64,000 nt of DNA. It comes from JAHZKS01 sp047404135 (lineage in GTDB: Bacteria > Pseudomonadota > Alphaproteobacteria > Rickettsiales > JABSSG01). The position numbers and the translations under genes are program-made. The DNA lies in NCBI GenBank assembly GCA_047404135.1, contig JBDOIT010000002.1:248001-312000 (forward strand), read 5' to 3'. How positions within the stretch are numbered: the first letter of the stretch is position 1; the number at the start of each line of letters is the position of its first letter. Under the pieces are notes generated by a model. That model saw nothing but the letters and a program-made list of their open reading frames with translations. It did not search any database and was not told the origin of the DNA. Shown here piece after piece: positions 15,913 to 24,875 of this stretch.

Positions 15913-16506
15913 TTAAACAATTAACATTGTGGCACAGATACTGTACCCCAGTGGAATTAATATATTGTCGTCAATCCCTGTATCTCTACTTATCAACTCA
16001 AATATTGTTGCAACTAAAGAAGCTACTAGTAGCGGAAAAATATGTATACCAAAAACAAGACTACCTGTATACGAAAGAACAACAGAAGACATAAAAAATG
16101 CTAAAGTCCCCTCTAGGCTCTTGTTTCCAACGAGTTTATTCCTACCGTATCCAAGGCCAATGAGAGATGCTGCAGTATCTGCAATAACCAGTATAAACAT
16201 AGAAATGATCGCAACTGGTTTCTGAAAAAACAAGAATGTACATAATGCACCTAACATAAAACATGTAGCCCCTGTAAGCCCAGACGATTCACTCTCTCTC
16301 AAGGCAAAACCTATATACCTAAGAAAAAAACCATTAAACTGTTTGCTTCTTCCACGAATATAATCCACCCCTATTAGTAGAACAAATACCAACGATGCTA
16401 TTGTTACTATGCGTAGCTTGCTATCGTTAAAATAATAGAAAATCGGATAACCCAAAGAAGACATGTGTATTGCCTTACGGTATATTTCTTCTTTTTGAAT
16501 TTTCAT
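15913..16506 (-). CDS. CTP-dependent lipid kinase of the SEC59/DGK1/VTE5 family
   Basis: This is an integral membrane protein of 197 residues with about six hydrophobic segments. The signature D110-TAASLIGLGYGRNKLVGNKSLEGT-F (110-137) matches the dolichol/phytol/diacylglycerol kinase family, which uses CTP and is related to phosphatidate cytidylyltransferase. N-terminal RKAIHMSSLGYP fits the family's R-K-x-x-H start. In this operon (ilvE, this gene, eptA, with 9 and 12 bp gaps) a diacylglycerol kinase role is attractive, because EptA-type reactions release diacylglycerol. Undecaprenol or phytol-like substrates are alternatives. Confidence 0.78.
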   Translation of the reverse strand: MKIQKEEIYRKAIHMSSLGYPIFYYFNDSKLRIVTIASLVFVLLIGVDYIRGRSKQFNGFFLRYIGFALRESESSGLTGATCFMLGALCTFLFFQKPVAIISMFILVIADTAASLIGLGYGRNKLVGNKSLEGTLAFFMSSVVLSYTGSLVFGIHIFPLLVASLVATIFELISRDTGIDDNILIPLGYSICATMLIV

Positions 16507-16515
16507 TACGAGAAC

Positions 16516-17385
16516 CTATGCTATTTTACCGACAAGCTTGTAGTAGCTTTCCGCAAGAGAATCTACCATTGGATTGCCTGCAAATTTATGGTTGTCTACT
16601 TGAATAACCTCTGTGACTTCGACAGATGTTCCTGTTAAAAAACATCCATCAAAATCGGTTAAATCTTCTGGCAGTACTTCTACCTCATGAACGTCTATAC
16701 CCTCTTCTCTGGCAATATCTATTATGGTCTCGCGAGTAATTCCAGATAAGAAATTACCAGGCGCCGGAGTGTACAGAGACCTTCCTTTGGTGAAGAAAAT
16801 ATTAGATGCACTACCTTCTGCAATATACCCACGATAATCAAGCATCATCGCATCATCAAAGCCCTTTTTAATAGCCTCATGCTTTGCTACAGAGTTAATA
16901 ACATATGCTCCTGCAAATTTTACATCGGCTGGAAATGATCTTGGATCTGGTCTGCGCCACTCAGCGGTTCTCAATTTAATCCCTCCTTCTGAAGAATAGT
17001 CGCTATGCATTCCCCACGCAGCAATAGCTACGTGAGTAGTAACGCCAATTGACTCAACAGTCATTTTTTCGCAACCTTTCCATGCAGAGACTTTCATATA
17101 TGCATTTTTAAGATTTTGCTTCTTTACTAGATCCTCTTTTGCTTGATTGATTTCATCTTCGGTATATGAAATTTCAATATCGATGATTTTTGCAGAATGA
17201 AATAATCTTTTTGTATGCTCTTCTGGCTTGAATAAATTTCCATTATAAAGACGCTCACCCTCAAATGCGCAACTCCCATATTGCAGTCCATGGTTTAATA
17301 TATGTATTGTTGCATCCTTCCATTCAACAAATTTTCCATCGTACCAAATATATCCATCTCTCTTGTCAAAAGGTATTGCTTTCAT
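16516..17385 (-). CDS. ilvE: Branched-chain amino acid aminotransferase (class IV)
   Basis: This PLP enzyme interconverts branched-chain amino acids and their keto acids. YIWYDGKFVEWKDATIHILNHGLQYG is the typical start (GL-YG with the FEG loop at 41-43). The PLP lysine is K156 in DVKFAGAYVINS. GYIAEGSASNIFF and GITRETIIDIAREEGI are class IV signatures, and FLTGTSVEVTEVIQVD is the C-terminal phosphate-binding part. Length is 289. D-amino-acid transaminase or ADC lyase are less likely relatives. The rest of the branched-chain pathway is not in this window, so it may process imported amino acids. Confidence 0.92.
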   Translation of the reverse strand: MKAIPFDKRDGYIWYDGKFVEWKDATIHILNHGLQYGSCAFEGERLYNGNLFKPEEHTKRLFHSAKIIDIEISYTEDEINQAKEDLVKKQNLKNAYMKVSAWKGCEKMTVESIGVTTHVAIAAWGMHSDYSSEGGIKLRTAEWRRPDPRSFPADVKFAGAYVINSVAKHEAIKKGFDDAMMLDYRGYIAEGSASNIFFTKGRSLYTPAPGNFLSGITRETIIDIAREEGIDVHEVEVLPEDLTDFDGCFLTGTSVEVTEVIQVDNHKFAGNPMVDSLAESYYKLVGKIA

Positions 17386-17442
17386 ATTTTTTTAAAATCT
17401 TTATAATTATTACAAAGGAAGCTTTCCAACTCGATATCTGAT

Positions 17443-18117
17443 ATGAAGAAAAAACACTTACTAGTTGTAGATGATGACTATAGGATACGCAAATTATTGA
17501 GTCAATATCTTTCAGAAAGCGGATATCTTGTTACATCTGCACAAGACACTATAGAAGCACGTGAAGCTCTCAAGAACTTTAATTTCGACTTAATAATACT
17601 GGATGTATTATTGCCTAAGGAGCTAGGTACTGATTTTGCAAAAACTCTCAAGCAATCCTCTCATATTTCTATCTTAATGCTAACAGCGCTTGGTACTCCT
17701 GAAGAAAGAATAAAGGGCCTTGAATCTGGGGCTGATGATTATATGGCCAAGCCCTTCAATCCCAAAGAACTCCTGCTGAGGATAGAAAAACTCATCGAGA
17801 GACATAAAGAGCACTCTTATCAAAGCGATAGCCATATAAACCTTGGGCAGGTTAAATATAATATTTCAAAGAATATCCTAATAAAAAACGACAAAGAATT
17901 AGTGTTGAATACATCAGAAGCAAAATTACTATCTATATTATTAGAGAATAAAGGCTCTCTAATTAATAGAGAATTAATATCAGAAAAAATGAACATCAAT
18001 CCAAGATCTGTAGATGTGCAAATAAAAAGATTGAGAGAAAAAATAGAAGAAGACTCAGGAAATCCGGTCCTACTACAAACGGTGAGAGGAAAAGGGTATG
18101 CGCTACTTGTGGATTAA
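17443..18117 (+). CDS. OmpR/PhoB-family response regulator
   Basis: The 224-residue regulator has a receiver domain (about 4-117) with the acidic pocket D10-D12, phospho-acceptor D54 (LIILDVLLP), T81 and K103 (MAKPFNPKE). A winged-helix DNA-binding domain (about 130-222) ends in RLREKIEEDSGNPVLLQTVRGKGYAL. It is transcribed away from ilvE and overlaps the sensor kinase by 20 bp, so the two form one operon and very likely one signalling pair. It resembles the OmpR/PetR group found widely in alphaproteobacteria. Its target genes are not evident. Confidence 0.92.
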   Translation: MKKKHLLVVDDDYRIRKLLSQYLSESGYLVTSAQDTIEAREALKNFNFDLIILDVLLPKELGTDFAKTLKQSSHISILMLTALGTPEERIKGLESGADDYMAKPFNPKELLLRIEKLIERHKEHSYQSDSHINLGQVKYNISKNILIKNDKELVLNTSEAKLLSILLENKGSLINRELISEKMNINPRSVDVQIKRLREKIEEDSGNPVLLQTVRGKGYALLVD

Positions 18118-19456
18118 GTTGATAAAAAAGAAGAAGGTTTTTGTAAGATGGTTCCGGGCCACATTTATACCTAAATCTCTATTATCCAGAATACTCCTCA
18201 TTATTATTGTCCCGACTATTGTAGCTCAGATAATTTCTTCATATATGTTCTATAAAAGGCACTGGGATAATGTAAAAAAATATATGATCTATACATTAGC
18301 AGGGGAGATTTCTTTGATCTCAAAGATGCACGATCCTGACACAAGCCAAATAAGTAAAACAAATGAAAAAATACACGCCTATACTTTCCTGCAATATACC
18401 TTTATAAAAGGAGCAACGCCTTCTCACGAGCAACATCGAATCTCAAAAGAACTAAGGATACTTAAAAGCAATATTCAGTATAATTTGCCCAGCTCACCCG
18501 TAATTGTTAGATACAATAAACACTCAAAAGAGATAGAGGTTGATCTAGGAACAAAAGAAGGGTTGTTCATTTTTGAAATATCGAAGAATCGAATATATAG
18601 CTCTTCTACTCATGCCTTTATTCTATGGATGATTGGAAGCACAATGATACTCTTGTTACTCGCAGTTCTATTTGCTAAAAATCAGATTAAATCTATAACA
18701 AAATTGAGTGTTGCAGCTGATAAATTCAGCAGAGGCTTCCCTGTAAAAAGATTTGTACCTCAAGGCGCAGTGGAGGTCAAAAAAGCAGGGCATGCTATCA
18801 TTAGTATGAAGGAAAAAATAGAAGCACAAGTAGCACAAAAAGCAAAAATGCTTGCTGGAGTATCTCACGATTTGAGAACCCCTATTACAAGGTTAAAACT
18901 TGAATTAGAGCTAATGAAAAAAGATAAACGCTTAGATGGACTGAAAGAAGATATCGAACAAATGGAACATACTGTGAATGATTACCTGGACTTCGCAAAA
19001 GGAGACAATGATAAATCGCAATGTAAGCTCGCAAAGATCAATACATTCTTAAAGAAGATCTCCAACCTTTACAAGAAAGATCTCAATATAGAAATCATTT
19101 GCAGCGAAAATATTTATGCTGAAATAAAGCAGAATCAAATGAGAAGAGCATTAGTAAATTTATTGGACAACGCAAAGAAATTTGCAAAAATAGTTACAAT
19201 AAATGCGCATAAAAAGGACAGAATGATATGTATCGAGATTCATGATAATGGTCCTGGTGTACCAAAATCAGAAGAAGAGAAAATACTACAACCTTTTTAT
19301 AGAATGGATGAATCGCGTAATCAGGATTCCGGTGGAGGAGTAGGACTCGGCATGTCTATCTCACAAGAAATTATAGAAAACCACCAAGGAAGTCTTAAAA
19401 TAAGCAGAAGCCCAGTCTTGGGAGGAATGCTCGCAACAATCACATTGCCCGAATGA
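18098..19456 (+). CDS. EnvZ-like membrane sensor histidine kinase
   Basis: The 452-residue protein has a membrane segment at 29-50, a periplasmic sensor of about 120 residues, a second membrane segment at about 173-193, and a HAMP domain (194-245). The dimerisation and phospho-acceptor domain has H257 in LAGVSHDLRTPITRLKLELE. The ATP-binding domain has the N box (ALVNLLDNAKKFAK, N358), the G1 box DNGPGVP and the G2 region GGGVGLGMSI. It is the partner of the upstream regulator, with overlapping reading frames. The sensed signal is unknown; EnvZ relatives respond to osmotic or envelope conditions. Confidence 0.93.
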   Translation: MRYLWIKLIKKKKVFVRWFRATFIPKSLLSRILLIIIVPTIVAQIISSYMFYKRHWDNVKKYMIYTLAGEISLISKMHDPDTSQISKTNEKIHAYTFLQYTFIKGATPSHEQHRISKELRILKSNIQYNLPSSPVIVRYNKHSKEIEVDLGTKEGLFIFEISKNRIYSSSTHAFILWMIGSTMILLLLAVLFAKNQIKSITKLSVAADKFSRGFPVKRFVPQGAVEVKKAGHAIISMKEKIEAQVAQKAKMLAGVSHDLRTPITRLKLELELMKKDKRLDGLKEDIEQMEHTVNDYLDFAKGDNDKSQCKLAKINTFLKKISNLYKKDLNIEIICSENIYAEIKQNQMRRALVNLLDNAKKFAKIVTINAHKKDRMICIEIHDNGPGVPKSEEEKILQPFYRMDESRNQDSGGGVGLGMSISQEIIENHQGSLKISRSPVLGGMLATITLPE

Positions 19457-19483
19457 GCTTCTACAAAAAAAGACAACTAGTTC

Positions 19484-19927
19484 CTAGAATGGAATTTCGT
19501 CATCTAGATCTTCCATAAGAGAAGGTGCTCCTCCTTTAGATGGAGATTCACTTCTGTCTGCAGATCCTTCCATACTTCTAGCGTCTAAGATAGTAAGAGC
19601 TGAATTATAACCCTGCAATACCACCTCAGTAGTATATTTCTCCTGGCCAGAGGAATCTGTCCATTTACGAGTTTTCATTGCACCTTCTACGTATAGCTTA
19701 GCGCCTTTCTTGATATAGTTCTTTACTATACCAACTAAGCCTTCAGAGAAGATAACAACTCTGTGCCACTCAGTCTTTTCTTTCTTTTCGCCAGTTGATT
19801 TGTCTTTCCAAGTCTCGGATGTTGCAAGCACTATGTTTGCTATTTCTCTACCGTCTTGGGTGCTTCTAATTTCAGGATCTTTACCAACGTTCCCGATTAG
19901 CAACACTTTGTTTAAATTGCCAGCCAT
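19484..19927 (-). CDS. ssb: Single-stranded DNA-binding protein
   Basis: Ssb coats single-stranded DNA in replication, recombination and repair. The OB fold begins NKVLLIGNVGKDPEIRST, with the family's WHRVVIFSEGL and YVEGAMKTRKW. The last residues, DLDDEIPF, are the acidic tip that recruits partner proteins. A Ser/Gly-rich linker lies between them, and the length is 147. ssb and uvrA are divergent neighbours, as in E. coli. No alphaproteobacterial LexA box (GTTC-N7-GTTC) was found in the 103-bp gap. Confidence 0.96.
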   Translation of the reverse strand: MAGNLNKVLLIGNVGKDPEIRSTQDGREIANIVLATSETWKDKSTGEKKEKTEWHRVVIFSEGLVGIVKNYIKKGAKLYVEGAMKTRKWTDSSGQEKYTTEVVLQGYNSALTILDARSMEGSADRSESPSKGGAPSLMEDLDDEIPF

Positions 19928-19957
19928 GTTTTTGCTCTCGATTAAAGGATGATTAAA

Positions 19958-19985
19958 TTTGCATAAAGCAATTAAGTCCTATAAT
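19958..19985 (+). promoter_or_regulatory. Probable uvrA promoter
   Basis: TTTGCA (19958-19963) and a perfect TATAAT (19980-19985) are 16 bp apart, giving a leader of about 40 nt before uvrA ATG 20031. A second TATAAT at 20018-20023 would give an almost leaderless message but lacks a good -35. There is no clear ribosome binding site before the ATG. Confidence 0.45.
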
Positions 19986-20030
19986 ATTACAAAAAATTTC
20001 TTTTTCAAACTTAAAAATATAATAGTTTAA

Positions 20031-22886
20031 ATGCCAGATAAGATTGAGATACGCGGAGCAAAAGAGCATAACTTAAAAAATGTAGATATCTCCATTCCCA
20101 AGAATAAATTCGTTGTAATCACTGGATTAAGTGGCTCTGGTAAATCTTCTCTAGCCTTTGATACTTTATATGCAGAAGGTCAAAGAAGATATGTAGAAAG
20201 TTTATCTGCATATGCCCGTCAATTCTTGCAGCTGCAAAACAAACCCAATGTTGAATCCATCAAAGGACTTTCCCCTTCTATTGCCATAGATCAGAAAAGT
20301 ACCTCAAAAAACCCCAGATCCACAGTTGGAACAGTTACTGAAATATATGACTATCTTAGGCTATTATTTGCAAGAGTTGGGGTTCCTTATTCACCAGCTA
20401 CAGGCAAACCTATTCGCAGCCAATCTGCATCACAAATTACGGACAAAATTAGAAATCTAGGAGATGGCACTAAATTCTATGTAGTAGCTCCAATAGTACG
20501 AGGAGAAAAAGGAGAGCATTACAAGGAACTAATCAACCTAAGGAGGCAAGGCTTTCAAAGAATAAAATTCAATGGGCTCATACATGAATTGGATGACCTT
20601 CCCGATATAGATAAAAACAAACAAAATACCATCGAGCTGATCGTAGACAGGTTAATACTAAACCCTGAGATAGGCAATAGCCTTGCTGAAAGCGTTGAAA
20701 CTGCGCTGAAATATGGGAATGGAATAATAAAAATTGAAACTTTAGACGAAGACAATAATACAAAGAATGAATTTGTCTTTTCAGAGAAATTTGCGTGCCC
20801 TGACTCCGGATTCCAAATTGAAGAAATTGAACCAAGAAGCTTTTCCTTTAACAGCCCCTTCGGTGCATGTAAGACCTGCGAAGGTTTAGGGTTTGAAAAA
20901 TATTTAAACCTTGAGTTAGTTATACCAAATCCAGAATTATCCATTAACGATGGAGCGGTCTCTGCATGGGAAATAGCTAAATCTAGGAACCAACTTAACA
21001 TGCTAAGATCCTTGAGTGACCATTATAAATTTAACATGGATTGGCCCTTTGAGAAACTCCCCAAAAGCATACAGGACATTGTCCTATATGGTAGCAACGG
21101 AGAAGAAATAGAAGTTTCATATACAGAAGGAATTTATTCTAGAAAAACTAAGAAAGAATTTGAGGGAATCATACCTTATCTTGAGCAAAAGCTTACAGAT
21201 CCACTTCTGGATAAAGCAATACAAGATAAATTATCCAAATTTCAATCTCTCAGACCATGTCCTGCATGTGATGGATATAGACTGCGTACCGAATCTTTAT
21301 GTGTAAAAATCAACGAGTCTCATATAGGTCAAGCTTGTAGTTTGACTATCAGCGAATCTTTAGAATGGTTTAAAGAGCTACCTAAACATCTGAACAAATC
21401 TCAGAATAGTATTGCAGAAAAGATTTTAAAAGAAATCACAGAGAGATTGCAATTCTTACTCAATGTTGGTCTAGACTATTTAACCTTATCAAGAAATTCT
21501 GGAACCTTATCTGGTGGTGAATCTCAGAGAATAAGGTTGGCTTCGCAGATAGGCTCAGGGTTAACTGGAGTTCTTTATGTATTAGACGAACCTTCAATTG
21601 GCTTACACCAATGTGATAATGAGAAATTAATCAAAACCCTACGTAATCTGACGAATATAGGAAATAGCGTAATCGTTGTGGAACATGACGAAGAGACAAT
21701 CTTGTCTGCAGACCACGTGATAGACGTTGGACCTGGAGCAGGAATTCACGGAGGCCAAATAATAGGTCAAGGTACCCCCCAAGACATCCTTAATAATAAA
21801 GACAGTATAACTGGGCAATATCTGAAGGGAACAAAATTCATAGAAGTTCGCACAACCCCCAGAAAAGGACACGCAGATAAAAACATTGTTTTAAAGAATG
21901 CAACTCGGAACAACCTACAAGATGTTTCCATTACGGTTCCACTAGGTACTTTCACTTGTATTACAGGTGTCTCTGGAAGTGGAAAATCCAGTTTGATTAT
22001 ACAAACTTTGTACAAAGCCATAGCGTATAAATTAAAGCAGAGCTCTCAGGTTGCTACTAATTATGAGTCCATTACAGGAGTAGAATATCTAGATAAAATC
22101 ATTGATATTAACCAATCCCCTATCGGCAGAACACCAAGATCGAACCCAGCCACATATACAGGAGCATTCAACTATATAAGAGACTGGTTTACAGGACTTC
22201 CTACATCCAAAGCTCGTGGATATACTGCTTCAAGATTCTCCTTCAATGTAAAAGGTGGTAGATGTGAGAATTGTAAAGGTGATGGCTTGATTAAAATAGA
22301 AATGCATTTCTTGCCTGATGTATATGTTCCTTGTGAAGAATGCGATGGAAAAAGATACAACAGAGAAACATTAGATATTCAGTATAAAGACAAATCTATA
22401 GCAGATGTTTTAGGAATGACCGTTGATGACGCAAAAGATTTCTTTGTTAAAATTCCATCAATCCGAGAAAAATTAGAAGCATTGCAGGATGTTGGTCTTG
22501 GATATATAAAAATTGGACAGTCCGCTACTACTCTTTCTGGCGGTGAAGCACAAAGAATAAAATTGGCAAAAGAACTCTCTAAAAGATCAACAGGAAAAAC
22601 TATTTATATCCTTGATGAGCCAACAACGGGTCTTCATATTCATGATATTAGCAAGCTACTAAAAGTCCTGCACAAGCTAGTTGATATGGGTAACACTGTA
22701 ATGGTTATTGAACATAATATGGATGTGATCAAAACATCGGATCATGTAATAGATGTTGGGCCTGGAGGCGGTAATAAAGGTGGTAAAATCGTTGCAAAAG
22801 GAACACCGCACGACATCATACAGTCAAAAGAAAGTGTTACTGGGCGATATCTCAAGCAACATATGCTAAGGCTAGTGAAGGCTTAG
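20031..22886 (+). CDS. uvrA: Excinuclease ABC subunit A
   Basis: UvrA is the damage-recognition ATPase of nucleotide excision repair. Two ABC ATPase halves are present: Walker A GLSGSGKSSLAFDT near residue 33 and GVSGSGKSSLIIQT near 650, with ABC signatures LSGGESQRI and LSGGEAQRI. Zinc-finger cysteines appear as CKTCEGLGF, CPACDGYR, and in the second half CENCKGDG and CEECDGKRYNRETL. The length of 951 and order are those of the family. It is divergent from ssb. It works with uvrC at 7.1-8.9 kb. Confidence 0.98.
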   Translation: MPDKIEIRGAKEHNLKNVDISIPKNKFVVITGLSGSGKSSLAFDTLYAEGQRRYVESLSAYARQFLQLQNKPNVESIKGLSPSIAIDQKSTSKNPRSTVGTVTEIYDYLRLLFARVGVPYSPATGKPIRSQSASQITDKIRNLGDGTKFYVVAPIVRGEKGEHYKELINLRRQGFQRIKFNGLIHELDDLPDIDKNKQNTIELIVDRLILNPEIGNSLAESVETALKYGNGIIKIETLDEDNNTKNEFVFSEKFACPDSGFQIEEIEPRSFSFNSPFGACKTCEGLGFEKYLNLELVIPNPELSINDGAVSAWEIAKSRNQLNMLRSLSDHYKFNMDWPFEKLPKSIQDIVLYGSNGEEIEVSYTEGIYSRKTKKEFEGIIPYLEQKLTDPLLDKAIQDKLSKFQSLRPCPACDGYRLRTESLCVKINESHIGQACSLTISESLEWFKELPKHLNKSQNSIAEKILKEITERLQFLLNVGLDYLTLSRNSGTLSGGESQRIRLASQIGSGLTGVLYVLDEPSIGLHQCDNEKLIKTLRNLTNIGNSVIVVEHDEETILSADHVIDVGPGAGIHGGQIIGQGTPQDILNNKDSITGQYLKGTKFIEVRTTPRKGHADKNIVLKNATRNNLQDVSITVPLGTFTCITGVSGSGKSSLIIQTLYKAIAYKLKQSSQVATNYESITGVEYLDKIIDINQSPIGRTPRSNPATYTGAFNYIRDWFTGLPTSKARGYTASRFSFNVKGGRCENCKGDGLIKIEMHFLPDVYVPCEECDGKRYNRETLDIQYKDKSIADVLGMTVDDAKDFFVKIPSIREKLEALQDVGLGYIKIGQSATTLSGGEAQRIKLAKELSKRSTGKTIYILDEPTTGLHIHDISKLLKVLHKLVDMGNTVMVIEHNMDVIKTSDHVIDVGPGGGNKGGKIVAKGTPHDIIQSKESVTGRYLKQHMLRLVKA

Positions 22887-22964
22887 GCCCTATTGTCTTA
22901 TTGACAAGACTAGTCACATTTGTTGTTACTCCGCAGTGTAAAGTTAATTTTTATTGATATTTCC

Positions 22965-23229
22965 ATGAGTTATTTTGACAAATTATATAGCATTGCAACC
23001 GATTTAATTTTATCGACCTATTAATTCGAACCAAAGAGCTTTGTAACAAAGAAAGAGACTCCTATAAAGATGCACTAAAGCACTGCATGTCCTCAGGATT
23101 ATCAACCTGGGATATGAACGGACTGAGAGTTTTATACGGGGAAATGGCCCAGAGGATTACGAAGGTTCAATTAATGTGCCCGCTTCTGAAGCAATATTGA
23201 TCGGTTATGTTACTGGAGATGATTTTTAG
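22965..23229 (+). pseudogene. Frameshifted remnant of an unknown small gene
   Basis: The 397-bp gap between uvrA and the cyclophilin gene holds protein-like sequence in three frames that join in order. Frame one starts at ATG 22965 (MSYFDKLYSIATDLILS). Frame two, about 22991-23140, includes LLIRTKELCNKERDSY and MSSGLSTWDMNG. Frame three, about 23140-23229, has GPEDYEGSINVPASEA and ILIGYVTGDDF before TAG. Two frameshifts would restore one protein of about 85 residues. I do not recognise the family. Chance open frames in AT-rich DNA are possible, but the balanced amino acid mix argues for former coding. Confidence 0.4.
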
Positions 23230-23257
23230 GTAGTAAGTTCACAAAAATTATATTATA

Positions 23258-23316
23258 AAATACCCAAATCATTATGCTTTTTCATGAAAAAACTATTATC
23301 AATAATTTGGGTATTT
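23258..23316. repeat. 12-bp inverted repeat spanning the cyclophilin start codon
   Basis: AAATACCCAAAT (23258-23269) is perfectly complementary to ATTTGGGTATTT (23305-23316). The 35-nt loop contains the start codon at 23284. In mRNA this could present or hide the translation start, provided transcription begins upstream of 23258. The right arm is also coding sequence. Confidence 0.4.
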
Positions 23317-23811
23317 ATCATTATGACTTCAACAAATAGCTTTGCAGATTGCACTAAAATCTTATTACGACTTAAAACAGGGGATGTAACAATCCAACTA
23401 CTTCCTGAACTTGCACCTAACCATGTGGCAAGAATAAAAGAACTTACCAATGAAGGATTCTATAACGGCCTGAACTTTCACCGTGTAATAGATGGATTTA
23501 TGGTTCAAACTGGTGACCCTCGTGGTAACGGAACGGGCGGATCTGGAAAAAATATAGACGCAGAATTTTCAAGCGAACCTCATGTGCGTGGCGTTGTTTC
23601 TATGGCAAGAGCTCAGAACCCTAATAGCGCAGATAGCCAATTCTTTATTGTCTTAGATGACTCAACCTTTCTAGACAACCAATATACTGTTTTTGGTAAA
23701 GTTATCTCAGGAATGGAGCATGTTGACCAGATTAAAAAAGGTGATAGCGCTAATAATGGATCTGTGGATAATCCAGATAAAATAGTATCTATGGAACTAA
23801 TAAACGACTAG
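23284..23811 (+). CDS. Exported cyclophilin-type peptidyl-prolyl isomerase
   Basis: The enzyme speeds proline cis-trans isomerisation during folding. A signal peptide (about 1-21, ending SFA-D) sends it to the periplasm. The cyclophilin core is complete: FHRVIDGFMVQTGDPRGNGTGG contains the catalytic Arg and the Gln of the active site, then VVSMARAQNPNSADSQFFIVLDD and FTVFGKV-like YTVFGKVISGMEHVD. It is a PpiA/PpiB-type protein of 175 residues. Its stop codon overlaps by 4 bp the stop of tatB on the other strand. Confidence 0.95.
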   Translation: MKKLLSIIWVFIIMTSTNSFADCTKILLRLKTGDVTIQLLPELAPNHVARIKELTNEGFYNGLNFHRVIDGFMVQTGDPRGNGTGGSGKNIDAEFSSEPHVRGVVSMARAQNPNSADSQFFIVLDDSTFLDNQYTVFGKVISGMEHVDQIKKGDSANNGSVDNPDKIVSMELIND

Positions 23812-24116
23812 GAAACTTCCGTTAGTTCTTTCTTCTTTTTAGATATTTTTTTAGGACGCAAATCTTCGAGATCAGAGACATCGTATGCTATTTGAGACTG
23901 ACCATTTTGGTCGATTATATATTTTGTCTCTGACTCAATTTCCTCTAATTCATCATGGAATTGGTTATAATATGACATCACTTCCTTTTTTAATTCCATA
24001 AAATGCTTATGTGCCTTTTTAAGACCTTTTGCAATATGAGGAATATCTTTAGGTCGTACAAAAATAGCTGCAATTAAAAGAATTATAAAAAGCTCTGCAA
24101 AGGAAATACCAAACAT
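23808..24116 (-). CDS. tatB: Twin-arginine translocase subunit TatB
   Basis: TatB forms, with TatC, the receptor for folded proteins bearing twin-arginine signals. The start MFGISFAELFIILLIAAIFVRPKDIP is the TatB pattern: one short membrane helix with an acidic residue near its start, a hinge at RP, and an amphipathic helix (GLKKAHKHFMELKKEV), then a charged tail. At 102 residues it is short for TatB, but the polar Glu in the helix fits TatB better than TatA. It directly follows petC (1 bp), in one operon with the Rieske protein, a classic Tat substrate. tatA and tatC are not seen here. Confidence 0.8.
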   Translation of the reverse strand: MFGISFAELFIILLIAAIFVRPKDIPHIAKGLKKAHKHFMELKKEVMSYYNQFHDELEEIESETKYIIDQNGQSQIAYDVSDLEDLRPKKISKKKKELTEVS

Positions 24117-24117
24117 A

Positions 24118-24873
24118 TTATTTTACATCTGACCAAATTTTCTTCTTAGCAAGATAGAATACTATTGTGAATATAAATAAATACAGCATTACTTTGATTC
24201 CCAATATCTTCCTCTCTTCCATCTTAGGCTCTCCTACCCATTGCAAAAACATAACTACATCTTTTGACATCTGATCAATGCTATCTTCTGTACCATCAGT
24301 ATATTCAACTGCGCCAGCTGTTAAAGGCGGTGTCATTGCAATATTATGATTAGGGAAATACGGATTATAATGCATTCCATCAGGCACCTCAACACCCTCT
24401 GGCGGGTCTTGATAACCTGTTAAAAGTGAGTGTATATAGTTTGCACCATCTTCTCTAGCTTTAACTATAAGAGATAAATCTGGAGGGTGAGCTCCATTAT
24501 TTGCAGCTCTAGCTGCCTGCTCATTAGGGAAAGGAGAATGAAAATAATCAGTGATCCTTGCTGGTCTCTCGAACATATCCCCTTGATCATTTGGACCATC
24601 CTGCACATTATATTCTCCAGCAATTGTCTTCACTTCTGCTTCAGAAAAACCAACCTTGGTTAAGTGGCCATATTCTAAATATTTGATGGAGTGACAGGCG
24701 CTACACACTTCTTTAAATACCTTAAAACCTCTTTGTATCGCCTGCTTGTCAAAATATCCAAATATTCCCTCAAAAGGCCACTCTGCTTCCTGAGGTTTCT
24801 CTACATTTGACGCAGAAACCGATGATATAAAAGCAATAAAAACAATAAAAGCTGTAGTTTTTTTCAATGACAT
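24118..24873 (-). CDS. petC: Cytochrome c1 of the bc1 complex
   Basis: This subunit passes electrons from the Rieske protein to soluble cytochrome c. A signal peptide (about 1-21, ending VSA-S) is followed by the heme site VCSACHSIKYLEYG. The methionine heme ligand is expected in the NHNIAMTPPLTAG region. A C-terminal membrane anchor (IKVMLYLFIFTIVFYLA) fixes it in the inner membrane. AAGGAG before ATG 24873 is a strong ribosome binding site. It is the third gene of petA-petB-petC, with 2-bp gaps. Confidence 0.96.
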   Translation of the reverse strand: MSLKKTTAFIVFIAFISSVSASNVEKPQEAEWPFEGIFGYFDKQAIQRGFKVFKEVCSACHSIKYLEYGHLTKVGFSEAEVKTIAGEYNVQDGPNDQGDMFERPARITDYFHSPFPNEQAARAANNGAHPPDLSLIVKAREDGANYIHSLLTGYQDPPEGVEVPDGMHYNPYFPNHNIAMTPPLTAGAVEYTDGTEDSIDQMSKDVVMFLQWVGEPKMEERKILGIKVMLYLFIFTIVFYLAKKKIWSDVK

Positions 24874-24875
24874 AA

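Noticed and set aside
19928..20030. LexA/SOS box between ssb and uvrA, as in E. coli
   Set aside because: Neither the E. coli CTGT-N8-ACAG nor the alphaproteobacterial GTTC-N7-GTTC pattern is present in the gap.
20555..21001. 148-codon open frame on the minus strand inside uvrA
   Set aside because: It lies wholly inside a well-supported gene, has no family likeness or ribosome binding site, and is what the low-stop reverse frame of a coding region commonly gives.
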